Of a stretch of DNA of 64,000 bases, positions 1 through 11,914 are shown in pieces. Within the stretch, counting starts at the first letter, position 1. Each line of letters starts with the position of its first letter. The translations under genes and the position numbers were made by a program. The DNA lies in the NCBI GenBank assembly GCA_034406715.1, contig CP137871.1:1178001-1242000 (forward strand). The letters are read 5' to 3'. Origin of the DNA: Rhodotorula mucilaginosa. Lineage: Eukaryota > Basidiomycota > Microbotryomycetes > Sporidiobolales > Sporidiobolaceae. Under the pieces are notes generated by a model, which ran no database searches, had not been told where the DNA came from, and saw only the letters and a program-made list of their open reading frames with translations.

Positions 1-960
1 CCGTCCGGATTCGCTCCGACGAGCGGTTGGAACTTGGTCGTCGTGAACGTGTAGACCTACGATCACGATGATTTGGTCAGTGCAACTGGCGAAGGCACGC
101 GTCCAAGTACATGGGGTGGCTCACGATCCCGGTCTCCGAAACCACCAACAAGAGCACTTCGGTGCCAGTCAAAGTCGCAAGCTCGTATGCCTGAGACGAT
201 GTCGCGGACGGTCAGCCCCCTATGGATGCACGCCTCAGAAAAGACGCGGCATCATGCTCACCTTCTTCATGATTCCCGCCTTGCGCTTCGAAAAGGTGAT
301 GTGCCGTTTCTCCTTCTTTTCAATGTACCCAATCTCGATCTTTCGTCGCGGCTCGAGATCCTCCTTTCCGCTGCCCGAACCACCCGCGACCCCGTCCCCT
401 GATCCCGTCTCCGTATTCACCTTGCCCGCCTTCTTTTTCGTCGAAGAACGAGCGGCACCCGTCCGCGTTTTCCGCTTCTTCTTGCTCGCCCCGCTGTCGT
501 CGTCATCGTCCTCGTCCTCGTCTTCCCCCGAGCCTGCCTGGTCCGGGTTGAAGGCCACGATGGAAGGTGCCTGCCGACCTCCCTGTGCTGCTCCGCCGAC
601 GCTGCGGCCGGCCGGCTGGCTCGGACCGACGTTGAGATCCAGTGTGTCGGAGGTGCCCGTTTCGAACGGATTCTGGGAGGTGGTCGGAAAAGTCGGACTG
701 AGAGGGGAAGGGGACGGAAGCTGCTGTTGCTGTTGCTGGTGCTGCTGTTGTGGGTGGTACCGCGAGTGCAGCTGATGACCGAGTGGAAGCGGGGCCGAGA
801 GATGCTCGGGCGAGTGGTCGGTCGAGTGCGGCGCCGTGAGCGGGTACGGCTCCCCGAGCGAGTACGTCGTCGCGTCGACCGTAGGATACCCGAGTACGCT
901 CCTCGTAGGGTCGTCAGGCGCTGAAGCTGGCGACTGTTGCGGCTGTGCAGCCGAGTTCAT
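1..960 (-). CDS. MCM1: MADS-box transcription factor, Mcm1/SRF type (3' end outside window)
   Basis: DNA-binding regulator expected to act in the nucleus on CArG-type sites, as Mcm1 does with partner factors in mating and cell-cycle control. Three exons are visible: 960-262, 190-125 and 56 to the window edge. Splicing gives a MADS box from about residue 203, with RRKIEIGYIE, RHITFSKRKAGIMKK, then ELATLTGTEVLLLVVSETG and VYTFTTTKFQPLV. This is the SRF/Mcm1 subtype rather than the Rlm1/MEF2 one. The first 200 residues are low-complexity, with Q/H runs, a D/E patch and a K/R-rich segment. An in-frame ATG lies upstream at 1077; 960 is preferred because the residues between look non-conserved. The C-terminal region lies left of base 1. 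Confidence 0.9.
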
Positions 961-1996
961 CGCCTTTCCGGCCCGACTCGACACGCTCTTTGTTGGTGCG
1001 GACGACGTCGTTTCGCGTGTGCCGTTTTGTTCGGCTGATCGCGGCGTACGCTGCAGCTGATAGCAGGGGTTGGGCAAACTCGGAGCTGGTGGAAGAGACC
1101 TCCCTTGATAGGAAGAAGTCGAACCTCAGCAGGGGGGCGCGATGAGGAGGCTCGCCAGTTCGGGTTCGAAGCTGCTCCGTGGGAAACTGGGGGAGATGCG
1201 GTGGAAGAGGAAGGTGTTCCGCGCCCCGCCGAGGAAAGTGCGCACGACTTGCCTGATCGCGACGGCGCTCGCTCGACGACCTTCCGGGATGGGAAGGACC
1301 GCTTTGGGTCGGAAGGCTGGCAACTTTTCGCTTGACACGCTCGTTCGCCTTGGTTCTTGCTCGCAACGACTCGTCTGATCCTCGGTAGCGACGACTGAGT
1401 CTTTGACTGTACCGGGCGTCGTAGTACGAGGGCGAAATCCGAGGGAATTCGGCAGCGGGTCAACAACTCTTCGCCGGCCGCCTGCGCGAGCGTGGTACCA
1501 AGCCGGGGGACATGTCAGCTTCTTGAGCCAAAAGATGAAGCTGAGAGACGATCCTACGCACGCTTCGTACCTTGTCGGAACGTTCTGCAACCTCGAGCGC
1601 TGCAAGGTTGAACGGTGGAGCCGAAAAATTCGGGACGACCGGTCGACTCGATCCGTCGCTCCTCCCACGACTTGGCCTGGTCCTGGCCTGACTGTCAGTA
1701 CAGCTCACCTGACGTCGCGCGTAGCCTTTCACGCGCTCTGCAGCTGCTGGGTGCGGCTCGCTCGGCGAGTGTCGCGGAAGCGAGCTTATTTCGCGGCCGG
1801 GAACTGGCCGGGACCCCGCCATTTGGATTTTGACACGTCGCGACGCCAGCCTGCAGGAAGCTGATCAGCTCGCAGCTCGCAGCCTGCTTCTTGAGAGCTT
1901 GACGTCGGCCGTGTGGAGTGCATATTGTGCTCGATACAGTAGTGGCGCGCACCTCGGCCGTCACCCCGCGCTACAGCATTGCCTCCGGACTTGCGT
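961..1996. other. Intergenic, promoter side of the MADS gene
   Basis: About 1 kb between the start of the MADS gene and the 3' end of the zinc transporter, both on the minus strand. Several overlapping open frames exist on both strands but none has a recognisable domain or plausible splice structure. It probably holds the MADS-gene promoter and leader and the transporter's 3' UTR. Confidence 0.5.
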
Positions 1997-4900
1997 TCAT
2001 CCTGGAGCCGTAGAGGTCCATCCGCCGGTCGGCTCCATCTGGATCGTCAAGTACTCGAGGCCGGCGACGTGGCGCTTGAGCGTCCTGCGCACGCGAGCCT
2101 TGGTCTTTGCAAAGTCGGCATAGTGCCGAGACGGCGCACCGTGCGAGTCGTACGGGGACGAGGCGGGCGCGAGTTGGATGCAGATGCTGCCGACCATCGT
2201 TGACGGGTCCAAGAGCCAGAACCGCGGCTTAGTGAAGGACGAGACGCCTTGCAGACGTGAGACCTGTGAGCCGGGAATGTAGAAATGAGCCGGCGGAAAG
2301 TAAAGACGATCGCATACAAAGTTGCAAGACGCACCTCGACGAGAGCTTTTCGGAGTTCGGCTTCGCGTTCCGGACCCATGTCGAGGACGAGGATCCGCCC
2401 CGACTCTTGCACGAGTGGTACGACACTCGCAAAGATCATGACGGCGATAAAGATGGACGCGAGCGGGTCAAAGCCGTTCCAGCCGTAGCGGTTGATCAAC
2501 AGCGTGGAGATGATGACGCCGACGGATCCGAGCGTGTCGGCGAGGACGTGCTGTTAGCATGGAAAGGTGAGTTACACGCGGTGAGAAAGAGCAGAACGGA
2601 GAAGCGCACAAGGAAAACGCCCTTCATGTTGTGACTGTGCCCGCCGTGCGCTCCGTCGCCATCGCGCTCTTCTGCACCATCGCGCTCTTCGTCGCTGTCC
2701 TCGTCGTGACTGTGACCGTTGGCGTGTTCGTGCGCGTGCGAGTGGCTACCCGGAGTCTTGACCTCCTCCCGCGGCGGCGCGTCGGCAACGGAGAAGGAGT
2801 GCGAATGAGAGTGCGAGTGCGAGTGCGAGTGCGAGTGCGAACGAGGTGATGGCGGCGGCGGAGTCAACGGAACCGCCATCGATCCGGACCGCGCATGTCC
2901 GCTTCTCGGTTGCGGCGAAGGCGAGAGGAACGGGCTACCAGCGGCGTAGGACTGGCTCCGCTTGTGCGTCGGCGTACTGGGGGATCGAGCGTGCGAGGCG
3001 TGCGAGTGACCGTTCTGCGGGCGAGCAAGTTACCGCGTTAGAGCTTCATTTCCTTCGCAGTTGGAGGAATCTCGGACCAGGGAAATACGCACAGCGTGTC
3101 CGTTCGAGTGACCTGCTCCACTCTCGGACATTGTCAGGAACGGCGTCGATTCCGACCTCACCGGAGTCTGCTCGGGCGGCACGAAACGCCTCACACGTCA
3201 GTCTCGCACCATTCCAAGCTGCTGCGAGGTATCGGAGTCTCAGAAGCACCCACCTGACTGTGCCCATGCGCGTGGCCGTGACCGTGAGCATGCCCACCGC
3301 CGCCGCCACCGCCGCCGCCATGTGAGTGACCGTGATGACCGCCCGTCGCGGCCATGCCAACCAAGTTGACCGCGAGTCCGACAGCACTGACGGTCAGGAG
3401 TTGACCCGTGTTCATCTCTGGCGGGTCGACGAGGCGCTGGATCGCCTCAAAGACGATAAAGATGGAGATGAGGCACAGGAAGATGCCGTTGGCGAAGCCG
3501 GAGAGGGTCTCGACGCGAGAGTAACTATAGAGGGATGATCCCCAGTCAGTTCCGAAAAGAACGAATGAGAGAATAGCGGATGTAAGACTCACCCGTAGGT
3601 ATAAACGTTATTGCTCGGCCAAGTCGCCATGACGCTCGCAAAGAGGCCCATGCCGAGTGCGAGGCAGTCGAAAAACATATGTATGGCTGCGGCGATCAAC
3701 CGAAGTATAAGCCGGGGTTTAGAGGCAGTATCGGAATCGGAGGAAAGAGCACTGACAATCCGAGATCAACCCCAAACTATTTGTCCAGACGCCGTACGCC
3801 ATCTGGACAAACATGAAGGCGAGGTTGAGGCACAGGAAGAAGTAAATCCGCCTCGACTCCGGCGTGGCGAGGATGATCTTGATCGTCGCGCGCGTGTGGC
3901 GGTAGACCGAGCCGCACTGGGCGAGGAAGGTCGCGTCGGGAGCGCTCGAGCCAGTCGTGATACTCCCCGACGAGACGACGGGAGCCCGAGGGTCTGTCGA
4001 GATTATGTGGCCGGTTACTGTATTCCCGGGGGACCGTCAGCAATGCGTCAGAAAGTGCAACCGCTAGAATGGGCGCATCCGGTTCACCTTGCCAGCCGAC
4101 GACCGCCAATGCGAATTCCTCCAACCCTATCCGCTGCCCGAAACCAAGAGCTCCAATCATGACCGCCGAGCAAGCTGCGATCGGCCATCCGGGTCGGAAC
4201 AGCTTGATAGGCGGGAAATTTGCCAGGAGCGATTTTGTCAGGAGAGGGTCGGCGACGAGAATGACTGTGCCGGTCAAGGCGGAAATGAGAAAGGCAAACA
4301 CTGGCGAGACTGTATCGGCGTCATTCGCTGTGACTGTGGGAGGAGTCGATGACTAGGACAGTGACGGGGGAATGGCATCCATCAGCGTTCGCCTTGCCGT
4401 CGTTCGTCCCGCCAAGGAGAAAGAGGACCTACGAAGAAGAGTCTGTGCAAGAGGGCGGCGGCGGAAGCCCATCCGGCTGCGAGGAGAACGCCATTCGCAT
4501 GCAGGCGGCCGCGCTCCCGGTCATCGCCAGCGAAGGCAGCGAGCGCTTCGACGCGTTGGCCGGTGCCGTAGAGGTGGAGAAGGAGAAGGAGGTATCCTGT
4601 CCGGCTGGCTCGACCTGCGTCGGCGTAGGGTAGGTACGTCAGCGCGCGCTGTTCTCTCTCTGTGGAGTCGGGTGGATGGCGACGGACCTGCGAGAAGCGT
4701 TTCGAGGAAGTAGCTCGCGGCGACGAGGCCAGTCGTGAGGACAAAGGCGTTACTGCGGTCCGAGGCTTTGCGACCGGCAAAAGTGGAGAGGGGGAGTCCG
4801 CGGACCCAGAGTGGAGAGAAGGACGCGAGGAGGAGGAACCTGGGTCGCGATGGCAGGGGTCAGCAAACGTTTTGACGAAGAGAATGCGCCTATCGAGAGC

Positions 4901-5584
4901 TTTCTTCCCGTCGGGAAAAGACCTACTTGATAGCTCCGATGCGAGATATGCAGAGAAATGCAAAGACGGTTTCGAGAAAGAAGGAGAGGGAGAGAGACAA
5001 GGTCGGAGAGCGAGCCTGAAAAGAGGAAGAGAAGAGGAAGAGAAAGAGGAAGGGAGACAGTCAGTCCATGCCGTGCACTTGCGGGATGCCCCCCTTGAAT
5101 GTCCCTTTCTCGGGACACTGTGCAAGACAGGGGATCTAACCGCCGGACCCCCTGGCATCTGACCCTTGCGAGTCGCTCGCGACCGGAAGCCCCAAGTGGG
5201 GGAGAAGGGGGCTCGGACTCACCCGTTTCCGCCTCGGAGTCCTTGACGCTTCCCAGGAACGTTCCCATAGAGCCAAGAGAGCTCCTCCCGTTCCAAGGAC
5301 GACGGCCGTGTGAGTCCAGGGCGAGTAACCGCCGCGGACAAAGAGCCATTCTCGGCTCGCGTGCAGGGTCAAGGCGACGGCCAATTTCGAGGCGGCGAGC
5401 GCGAGTACGAGGTCGAGGGGCAGAGATGTTGCGATGCTGTTCCGAGCGTGTGCAGAGTTAGTTCGCTGTCCCTGGGTGGGTTGCGGTTGGGTGAGAGGTC
5501 GGCGCACCTGCGATCAAACTGCGAGAGCGAGACTCGACCGGACACTCGCGGGTCGTACGCCTCGGCGTAGCCACCTCGACTCAT
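1997..5584 (-). CDS. MSC2: CDF-family zinc transporter, Msc2/ZnT5-like
   Basis: Predicted Zn2+/H+ exchanger of the early secretory pathway (ER/Golgi). Msc2 works with Zrg17 in ascomycete yeast. The N-terminal half, spread over several exons from 5584 to about 4050, encodes many hydrophobic segments. The CDF core follows, with helices around 3800, 3690-3600 and 3540-3330. The two metal-site motifs are visible as HMFFDCLAL (about 3680) and HVLADTLGS (about 2545-2520), each with the HxxxD pattern. Between them lies a long cytosolic loop rich in His-Ser and His-Gly repeats (3300-2640). The C-terminal domain ends with a TGA at 1997. The start at 5584 is followed by a phase-2 intron leading into a hydrophobic segment (IATSLPLDLVLALAA). 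Individual intron borders in the middle are less certain than the family call. Confidence 0.85.
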
Positions 5585-6555
5585 CCCTCGACGCGTCGTA
5601 TGGCCTCGGAAAGCTGTGACGAGATCTTGCGTGAACCAGGGTTGAAAGGGACAACGGATCGGACGCGGGTGCGCTCTTTCGCCGTCAACGTCACAAATCG
5701 ATTCAGGATATACTGTACAGGGCTCTACGCTTTCGCTCCAATCATGCGGCCACTCCCGTCCCGAATGCCCAAAATGTAGACTCTGGTTACGGACTCGAAA
5801 GCCGAAGAGGCAACCGAAAAATTGACATTGACACCGAGACAGTCCGCCGACTATGCGCACATTCTTCAAGACTCTGCCCTCTGGAGGCTGCGAGTGAAAA
5901 TCAAGGGACCGTGTCCACGGGCAATGCAAGTGCGGTGACGCCTGCAGTGGCGAGTGGCGGAGGAGATGACGGAACTCGCTCTCGGTCCTCCTCCTGTGGG
6001 ACCAGGCACAAGGCCACTGTGACCATGGGTGGGCCCTGACGTCGCTGCGGATACGTCCTTGCGGATGAAGGCTCCGCTGGCGCATGAGACGCCGGCGGCG
6101 GGTGGACCCGAACTCATCGGCGGAGAAGCCAGCGATAGGCGGCAACATGCTTGGACGCAGGACGACGAGCTCGTCTGCGCGGGCTTGGCCCGATCAAGAC
6201 TAGCGAGTTCAAGCCCGCGTATTGGGAATCGTAAGCCATCCATCCATACGCGTTAGAGGAGCAAGAGCGATGTGCGGGTCGATGGCCGAAGCACGTGCGA
6301 GGGCCGGCGTTATCGCTCGGGGGCTGCTTGTGCTCGCGAGCCGGCTGGGCAGCAATACTGTAGCGGGTGTAGGATGAGATTCTGAAGCATGGTTATCCCT
6401 CCGAAGCATGTCGAGCGCGCGATCGCCAACGTCGGAACCAGGAGAGAGAAAAAAATCGGGGAGGGCTCTTTCTCTTTCCCCGTCTCGCTACACTCGACTC
6501 GGATTTCGAGCGGAAGGAGGCTCAACAGGCAAAACAGATCAAGAGCTCTACTCGC
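5585..6555. other. Divergent intergenic region, zinc transporter / MTHFR
   Basis: About 970 bp between two divergently transcribed genes. A minus-strand frame continues upstream of the transporter ATG to 6148 but shows no domain and irregular composition, so it is taken as chance. I see no RNA gene or repeat. Confidence 0.5.
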
Positions 6556-8939
6556 ATGGTCAAGATCTCGGACAAGATCCGCAAGGCGGAGCGCGAAGGC
6601 AGGCCCTGGTGGAGCTTCGAGTTTTTCCCGTACGCCGCCCCGTCTACTCGTCACTACAGTTGCACGCAGACGAGGATCGGATCCGAACTGACCCCGCCGT
6701 GAACTGTACAGACCCAAGACGGCCGAAGGATGGGTCAACCTGTACGACCGCATCGAGCGCATGACTCAACTCGGTCCCATCTTTGTCGACATCACGTCCG
6801 TACTCTCTCCTTGCACTGCGCACACGGCTCCGCGATTCTGTCCCTGACTGCCAAACTTCCAGATGGGGCGCAGGAGGTTCGACTTCCGAGGCGACTACCA
6901 ACTTTGTCAAGACGGCGCACTCGGACCTCGGCCTCGAGACCTGCATGCACCTGACGTGCACAAACATGCCCGTCGAAATGGTCGACAAGGCTCTCAAGGT
7001 GCGCGTCTTTCCCCCTCCTGAGACCGCTAGCCCTGAAACCCCATTTTGCCGACTCGCTGATCTTTTCTCTTCTGCCTTGATCCGTACTTCTTCTCCTGCC
7101 GTCTCGCCCTCATCACGCATCTTGCGTTTCGACACCTGCAGGAAGCCTACGACTCTGGATGCCGCAACATTCTGGCACTGCGTGGTGACCCGCCTCGCGG
7201 TGTCAAAGAGTGGAAGCCGACTGAGGGCGGGTTCAATCACGCGATCGACCTCGTCAAGCACATCCGCAAGCACTACGGAGACTACTTCTGCATCGGCGTA
7301 CGTCCTGTTCTCCCTCTGACTACACATTCCCCCGTAATCTCGGACTGAACCTGTTATCCACCTGGCGCAGGTCGCGGGCTTCCCCGAAGGCCACCCCGAC
7401 AGCGAGTCGCAGGAAGCCGAGATTCGGCACTTTAAGCAAAAAGTCGACGCCGGAGCCGACATTGTCTTTACCCAAATGTTTTACGACGCCGACGTCTTTA
7501 TCGACTGGGGTCGCCGCCTCCGCGCCGCCGGCATCACCATCCCGATCGTGCCCGGCATCATGCCGATCCAGACTTTTTCGGCCTTCAAGCGCCGGACCGA
7601 CTTTGCGGGTACGATTGTCCCGCAAGAGTTGTGGGACCTGCTCGAACCGATCAAGGACGACGACGCCAAGGTCCGCGAGGCCGGAACGCAGTACGTCGCC
7701 AACATGTGCCGCAAGATCCTCAACGCCGACCTCGGCATCCACGGCCTCCACTGCTACACGATGAACCTCTCGCGAGGGACCGAGATGCTCCTCGAAGAGA
7801 TGCAGTTCGTCCCGACCGCAGACCGGGTCAAGCCGTTGCCGTGGCGGGTCTCGTTGACCCAGAAACGCCGAACCGAAACCACCCGCCCGATCTTCTGGTC
7901 GAACCGGCAGCGGTCGTACCTCGTCCGGACCCGCGACTGGGACGAGTTCCCGAACGGTCGCTGGGGGGACGCGAGTTCGCCCGCGTTCGGAGACGTCGAC
8001 GCTTTGCTCGCCGCGTTGCCGATCAAGCCGCAGGATGCGATCGACCTCTGGGGCAAACCCGTCTCGCTCGGGGACATTGCGGCCCTGTTTGCGAGGTTCT
8101 GTCGCGGCGACTTGAAGAGGTTGCCCTGGTCGGATCAGCCCGCGGCCAAGGAGACGAGCCGGATCGCTGAACAGCTCGCCAAAGTCAACGAACTCGGGTT
8201 CTTGACTGTAAGTATCGGCTTCAGGATTTCATATAATAGAGTCCGGACTCGTGACTGACGCGCTCGTACGTGGGACAGATCAACTCGCAGCCGCGAGTCG
8301 ACGGCGCCAAGTCGGAGGATCCGGCGTTCGGTTGGGGCCCAATCAACGGCTATGTTTACCAGAAGGTCCGTTCTTTTCGCTTTCCGAGCTAGTGCCTCCC
8401 AGACTCTGACATGCATTTAACCCCTCCCGAAAAGGCGTATCTCGAATTCTTCTGCCCGCCTCAACACGTCGAGGAGCTCCTCGAGATCCTGAACGACAAC
8501 CCTTCGATCACGTACCACGCCGTCAACAAGCAAGGCGACTTCCGTTCCAATACGGCTCCCGGTCCCAATGCCGTTACGTGGGGAGTCTTCCCCGGCGCCG
8601 AGGTGATCCAGCCGACGGTGGTCGACTCGGCGGCGTTCCAGGCTTGGAAGGACGAGGCGTACGAGCTCGGCTCGCAGTGGGCGCAGCTGTACCAGGAGAC
8701 GTCGCCCGAGACGCAAAAGCTCATTCACAGTGTCTTTGACGAGTACCACCTCGGTGAGTTGGTCGCCGTCCTGCCATTTTCTTGCGACTCGCCCCGCCGT
8801 CCTCCCACTTACCCGACTCTGCCGCCCCGCAGTTAACATCGTCTACAACGACTACCGCGACCCGGACGAAGACGCCGTCTTCAAACCTTTCTTCGAGCTC
8901 GCCTCCAAAAAGGGTCTCGCCGCCGTGAACGGGCACTAG
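6556..8939 (+). CDS. MET13: Methylenetetrahydrofolate reductase
   Basis: Reduces 5,10-methylene-THF to 5-methyl-THF for methionine synthesis, in the cytosol. Eight exons join cleanly: 6556-6629, 6712-6795, 6863-6998, 7142-7297, 7371-8207, 8279-8365, 8435-8753 and 8833-8939. The N-terminal TIM-barrel catalytic domain shows [24 protein letters not shown], the [10 protein letters not shown] turn and [11 protein letters not shown]. It is followed by the eukaryotic C-terminal regulatory domain (from about 7900), with [19 protein letters not shown] and [11 protein letters not shown]. All introns have GT-AG borders and preserve frame. Fungi often carry two MTHFR paralogs (Met12 and Met13). Met13 is named for the full two-domain layout, but the paralog choice is inference. 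Confidence 0.95.
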
Positions 8940-9484
8940 AATCGCTTCGCCCTTTCGCTTTCCAGCTCGCGGGACGAAATGAATTCGCGCACCATTCAAC
9001 TGTTTACTACTTACACCATTCACGCATCGTCAACCGGTCTAATTTCCGTCGAATTTTCGGTCTATCTCCGCAGTATCTGTGTTCCCTTCGTGTTGCCTTC
9101 AACAATGGCCCCTTTCTCCTTTTTTTTTTTACATGTTCCACCATGTTCATATACAGCAGGCAGTCTCAACACACTCTGATTTATCCATCGTCGTCTCAAC
9201 ACCGCAACTTTCCCCTGTACCCCCCTCAACTTATTTGTACCAATCTGATCCCCGCCTCTCAACCAGGCCTCGTCGTTCTTCCTTGCATCAACTGCATTCA
9301 TAACCCGACTTTGATGAAAAGTCACATCGTTTTGAAGTCGACCAGCGGAGACAAAGGCTGGAACAGGGGCGCGTCCGCGGGCTGGGCGATAAACAAACAA
9401 CGGTGACCGTCTGTCCGTCCTTCTCCTCTTTCTTCTCCGACTTGTCACGCCGATTCCCGTCTGTTCCTCAAACAAGAGTCGCTC
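8940..9484. other. Intergenic: MTHFR 3' UTR and promoter of RNase III-like copy 1
   Basis: Contains a T homopolymer run near 9120. From about 9390 there is a pyrimidine-rich block (gtccgtccttctcctctttc) that recurs upstream of copies 2 and 3 of the RNase III-like array. No gene seen. Confidence 0.55.
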
Positions 9485-10457
9485 ATGGCTGCCAGTATGC
9501 AACTCGGCCCTATCCGGCCGGTTGTTTCTCAGACCATACCCCAACTGGCACTTCCGAAGCTGCCTGACGTCCGCAGCGATCTTTGGCTCACGCATCCGTC
9601 GTACAACGGCGCCCTCGTCCATACGTTTGAGAGTCCCGCGCACTACAAGCCTTGCAACTATGAGCGTCTCGAGGTGCGTCGGCTGAATTAGTCTCGACGA
9701 GCTCGGACGCGGCTGATTTTCTCGGGATTCTGCGCGCCCCCGTTCGATTTCGCTCCGTACCTCCGGGACAGCATGTCGGCAATGCTCTTCTCGGGGGAGA
9801 GATCACGCTCATGATCCATGAAGACTACCCACAGCTTGTCATCGGCGCGCGCACTATAGTCAGGGCAGCCTTGGTCGAAAACGTGACTCTGGCTCAACTC
9901 GCCACCGCCTATGGCATGACGAAGCGCATTCTGGTGGCAAAGGCGCAGCGCTACGAGCTGCTCAATAGCGTGAAAGTCCAGGCCGCGGTCTTCCAAGCGT
10001 ATCTCGCCACTCTTCACGAAGAAGCGGGATACGCCGAGCTGCGACTGTTTCTGCGCGCTGTTTTCAGCCAGGTGTTGCCGCCCATCGTCGAGGCTTGCCG
10101 TTCGTTGCCCTACACAATGAACAGTATGAATGGCCAAGCTGCCGCCGACAACCACATTGGTGCGCTTGGGGAGTGGGAAAACACAAAACGCCGGTACGGT
10201 CGTCTCGTCCAGTACGAGAAGCCGCGTGGAGTCGGTCCGAGCCATTGTCCGATCTGGAACGTCACTTGTACAGTTATCTTTCCAGAAGGAGGCTCTCGCG
10301 AATTTGAAGGCAGTGCAGAGACAGTCGCCAAAGCCAAAAACGCGTGCGTAGAATCTCTTCCGACTCCTTTCTACCTCTGGACAGTCTCTCACGTGCGGTT
10401 TGGCTTGGCAGCGCGGCCAGGGCTGCATGCAGGTTCCTCAAAATCGTCCCTGACTAG
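9485..10457 (+). CDS. RNase III-like dsRNA-binding protein, copy 1 (probable pseudoenzyme)
   Basis: Exons 9485-9673, 9772-10343 and 10412-10457 encode 268 residues. Residues 1-63 end with NYERLE, and exon 2 continues HVGNALLGGEITLMIHE. This rebuilds the RNase III signature that normally reads ERLEhhGDALL. A second motif, VFQAYLATLHEEAG, lies near residue 136. A dsRNA-binding domain follows, from about residue 180 (IGALGEWEN, VQYEKP, the KAKN helix and the final exon). The Asp of the signature is Asn67, the Asp and Glu of the second motif are Ala135 and Gln138, and only the first Glu (60) remains. Metal-dependent cleavage is therefore unlikely; dsRNA binding remains possible. The dsRBD C-terminus (CRFLKIVPD) differs from copy 2. 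It could be an RNA-silencing or RNA-processing regulator, but function is not established. Confidence 0.8.
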
Positions 10458-10910
10458 CTTTGGTTCCTCTATGACGCGAAAGGCCATGTGTGGGCGAGGA
10501 CATGCAGGTTGGGGCTCGGCGGAAGCGAAAAAAGGTGACTGGCTGTACTACTGAATCTCTCCTCTCCCGGGAGCTGGAACCAAATACCCTGTAACGTGTC
10601 GATGAATGGGAGACGTGATTTGATTGGGCCGCGCTCTCTAGATTTCCTGTACCCCGGCTTTTGCCACAGTTTCTTCCGCATCTCAGCCAGGACCTCTTGT
10701 GCTTCCTTTGCATCCGTTGCATCACTCGATTACGCGGAAGGCTGATAGGTCCCGATTGAATAGGTCGGAAAAAGTCGGCGAGGTCGCGCTCGCGCCGCTC
10801 GCGAACAATAGACGACCGCCGCCTTTTTCGTCCATCCGCCTTTCTCTTCTCTGGCCTCATCGGAGGGCTGCCTCGCCATTCCTCAAGGAGGACTCTCCAG
10901 GACTGTCAGT
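10458..10910. other. Spacer between RNase III-like copies 1 and 2
   Basis: Contains the conserved downstream block of unit 1 (near 10588-10640) and the promoter-like block of unit 2 (about 10800-10860, cgccgcctttttcgtcc). No other gene seen. Confidence 0.6.
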
Positions 10911-11914
10911 ATGCACATCGCTCAACTCGCTTCGATTCGACCGGTTGTTGCGCGGACAATTTCCAAGCTCGCGCTCCCCGAGCTGCCTACCGTCCACAAC
11001 AACCTTTGACTCACCCATGCCTCGTACCATAGCGCCCTCACCCACGCCTTCGAGAGTCCCAAAGGGATTGAATCTCGCGACTATGAGCGTCTCGAGGTGT
11101 GTCAGGTGCTATAGTCTCGACGAGCATGGTCGCCGCTGACCTTCTCAAATCCGCACGCTCCCCTTGCGCTGTCCTTCCCTCGAACGCACAGCATGTTGGC
11201 GATGCCCTCCTCGGCGGTGAGGTCACACTCATGATCCATGAGAAGTATCCGCAGCTTGTGATCGGAGGGCGTACACTGGTCAAATCGGCCCTGGTCGAGA
11301 ATGTCACCCTGTCTCAACTTGCCACCGCCTACAAGATGCACGACCGCATCCTGGCGGCAGCCGAACAGGCGTCCATTCTTCGCAACAACACAAACGTTCA
11401 AGCTTCAATTTTTGAAGCGTACCTTGGAGCGGTCCACGAAGAAGCGGGACAAGCCGAACTGCGCCAATTTGTGCGCGGCGTGTTCGATCCACTGTTGCCG
11501 CCCGTCGTCGAGACCTGCCGTTCTCTGGCCGACCAGACTCACAGCACTCAGGAACAGGTTACCGTGCCGCGTCGCCAAAAGGGCCCGGTCGCCGCGACCG
11601 GCTACATTGGTGCACTCAAGGAATGGGCAGAAGAGAAAGGCGTGCACGGCCGTCATGTGCAGTACGAGAAGCCAACGCGCTTCGGTCCGGTTCTCGGCCG
11701 CATCCAGTCGGTCACCTGTATAGTCAGTCCTCAAAAAGGGGTCCCACACAAATTCAAGGGCACTGCAGAGACCGTCGCCAAAGCCAAGAACGAGTGCGTA
11801 TGTACTCGCTTTTCTTCCTCCTCACCACCGCGTACCGCTGGCATTTACTGATGCGCAATCTGGCTGTGTGATAGGGCGGCCAAGGCAGCCTGCGAATACC
11901 TCGGTCTCGCCTGA
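10911..11914 (+). pseudogene. RNase III-dsRBD gene, copy 2, with a nonsense codon
   Basis: Exons 10911-11096, 11192-11793 and 11875-11914 keep frame for 276 codons, but codon 33 is TGA (11007-11009) where copy 1 has TGG (Trp of LWLTHPSY). Apart from this it is the best-preserved copy. The signature reads DYERLE then HVGDALLGGE, retaining both Glu residues and the Asp (66). The second motif is ASIFEAYLGAVHEEAG, with Glu137 kept and Ser134 where Asp is usual. The dsRBD is complete and ends AAKAACEYLGLA. A TGA created by a single TGG-to-TGA change suggests recent inactivation, stop readthrough or a sequencing error. No downstream ATG would restore the N-terminal helix. Confidence 0.8.

Noticed and set aside
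5369-6148. N-terminal extension of the zinc transporter to 6148
   Set aside because: The frame is open but its residues (many Cys, His, Trp and Arg) do not look like this gene's composition. A good ATG at 5584 precedes the first spliced hydrophobic segment.
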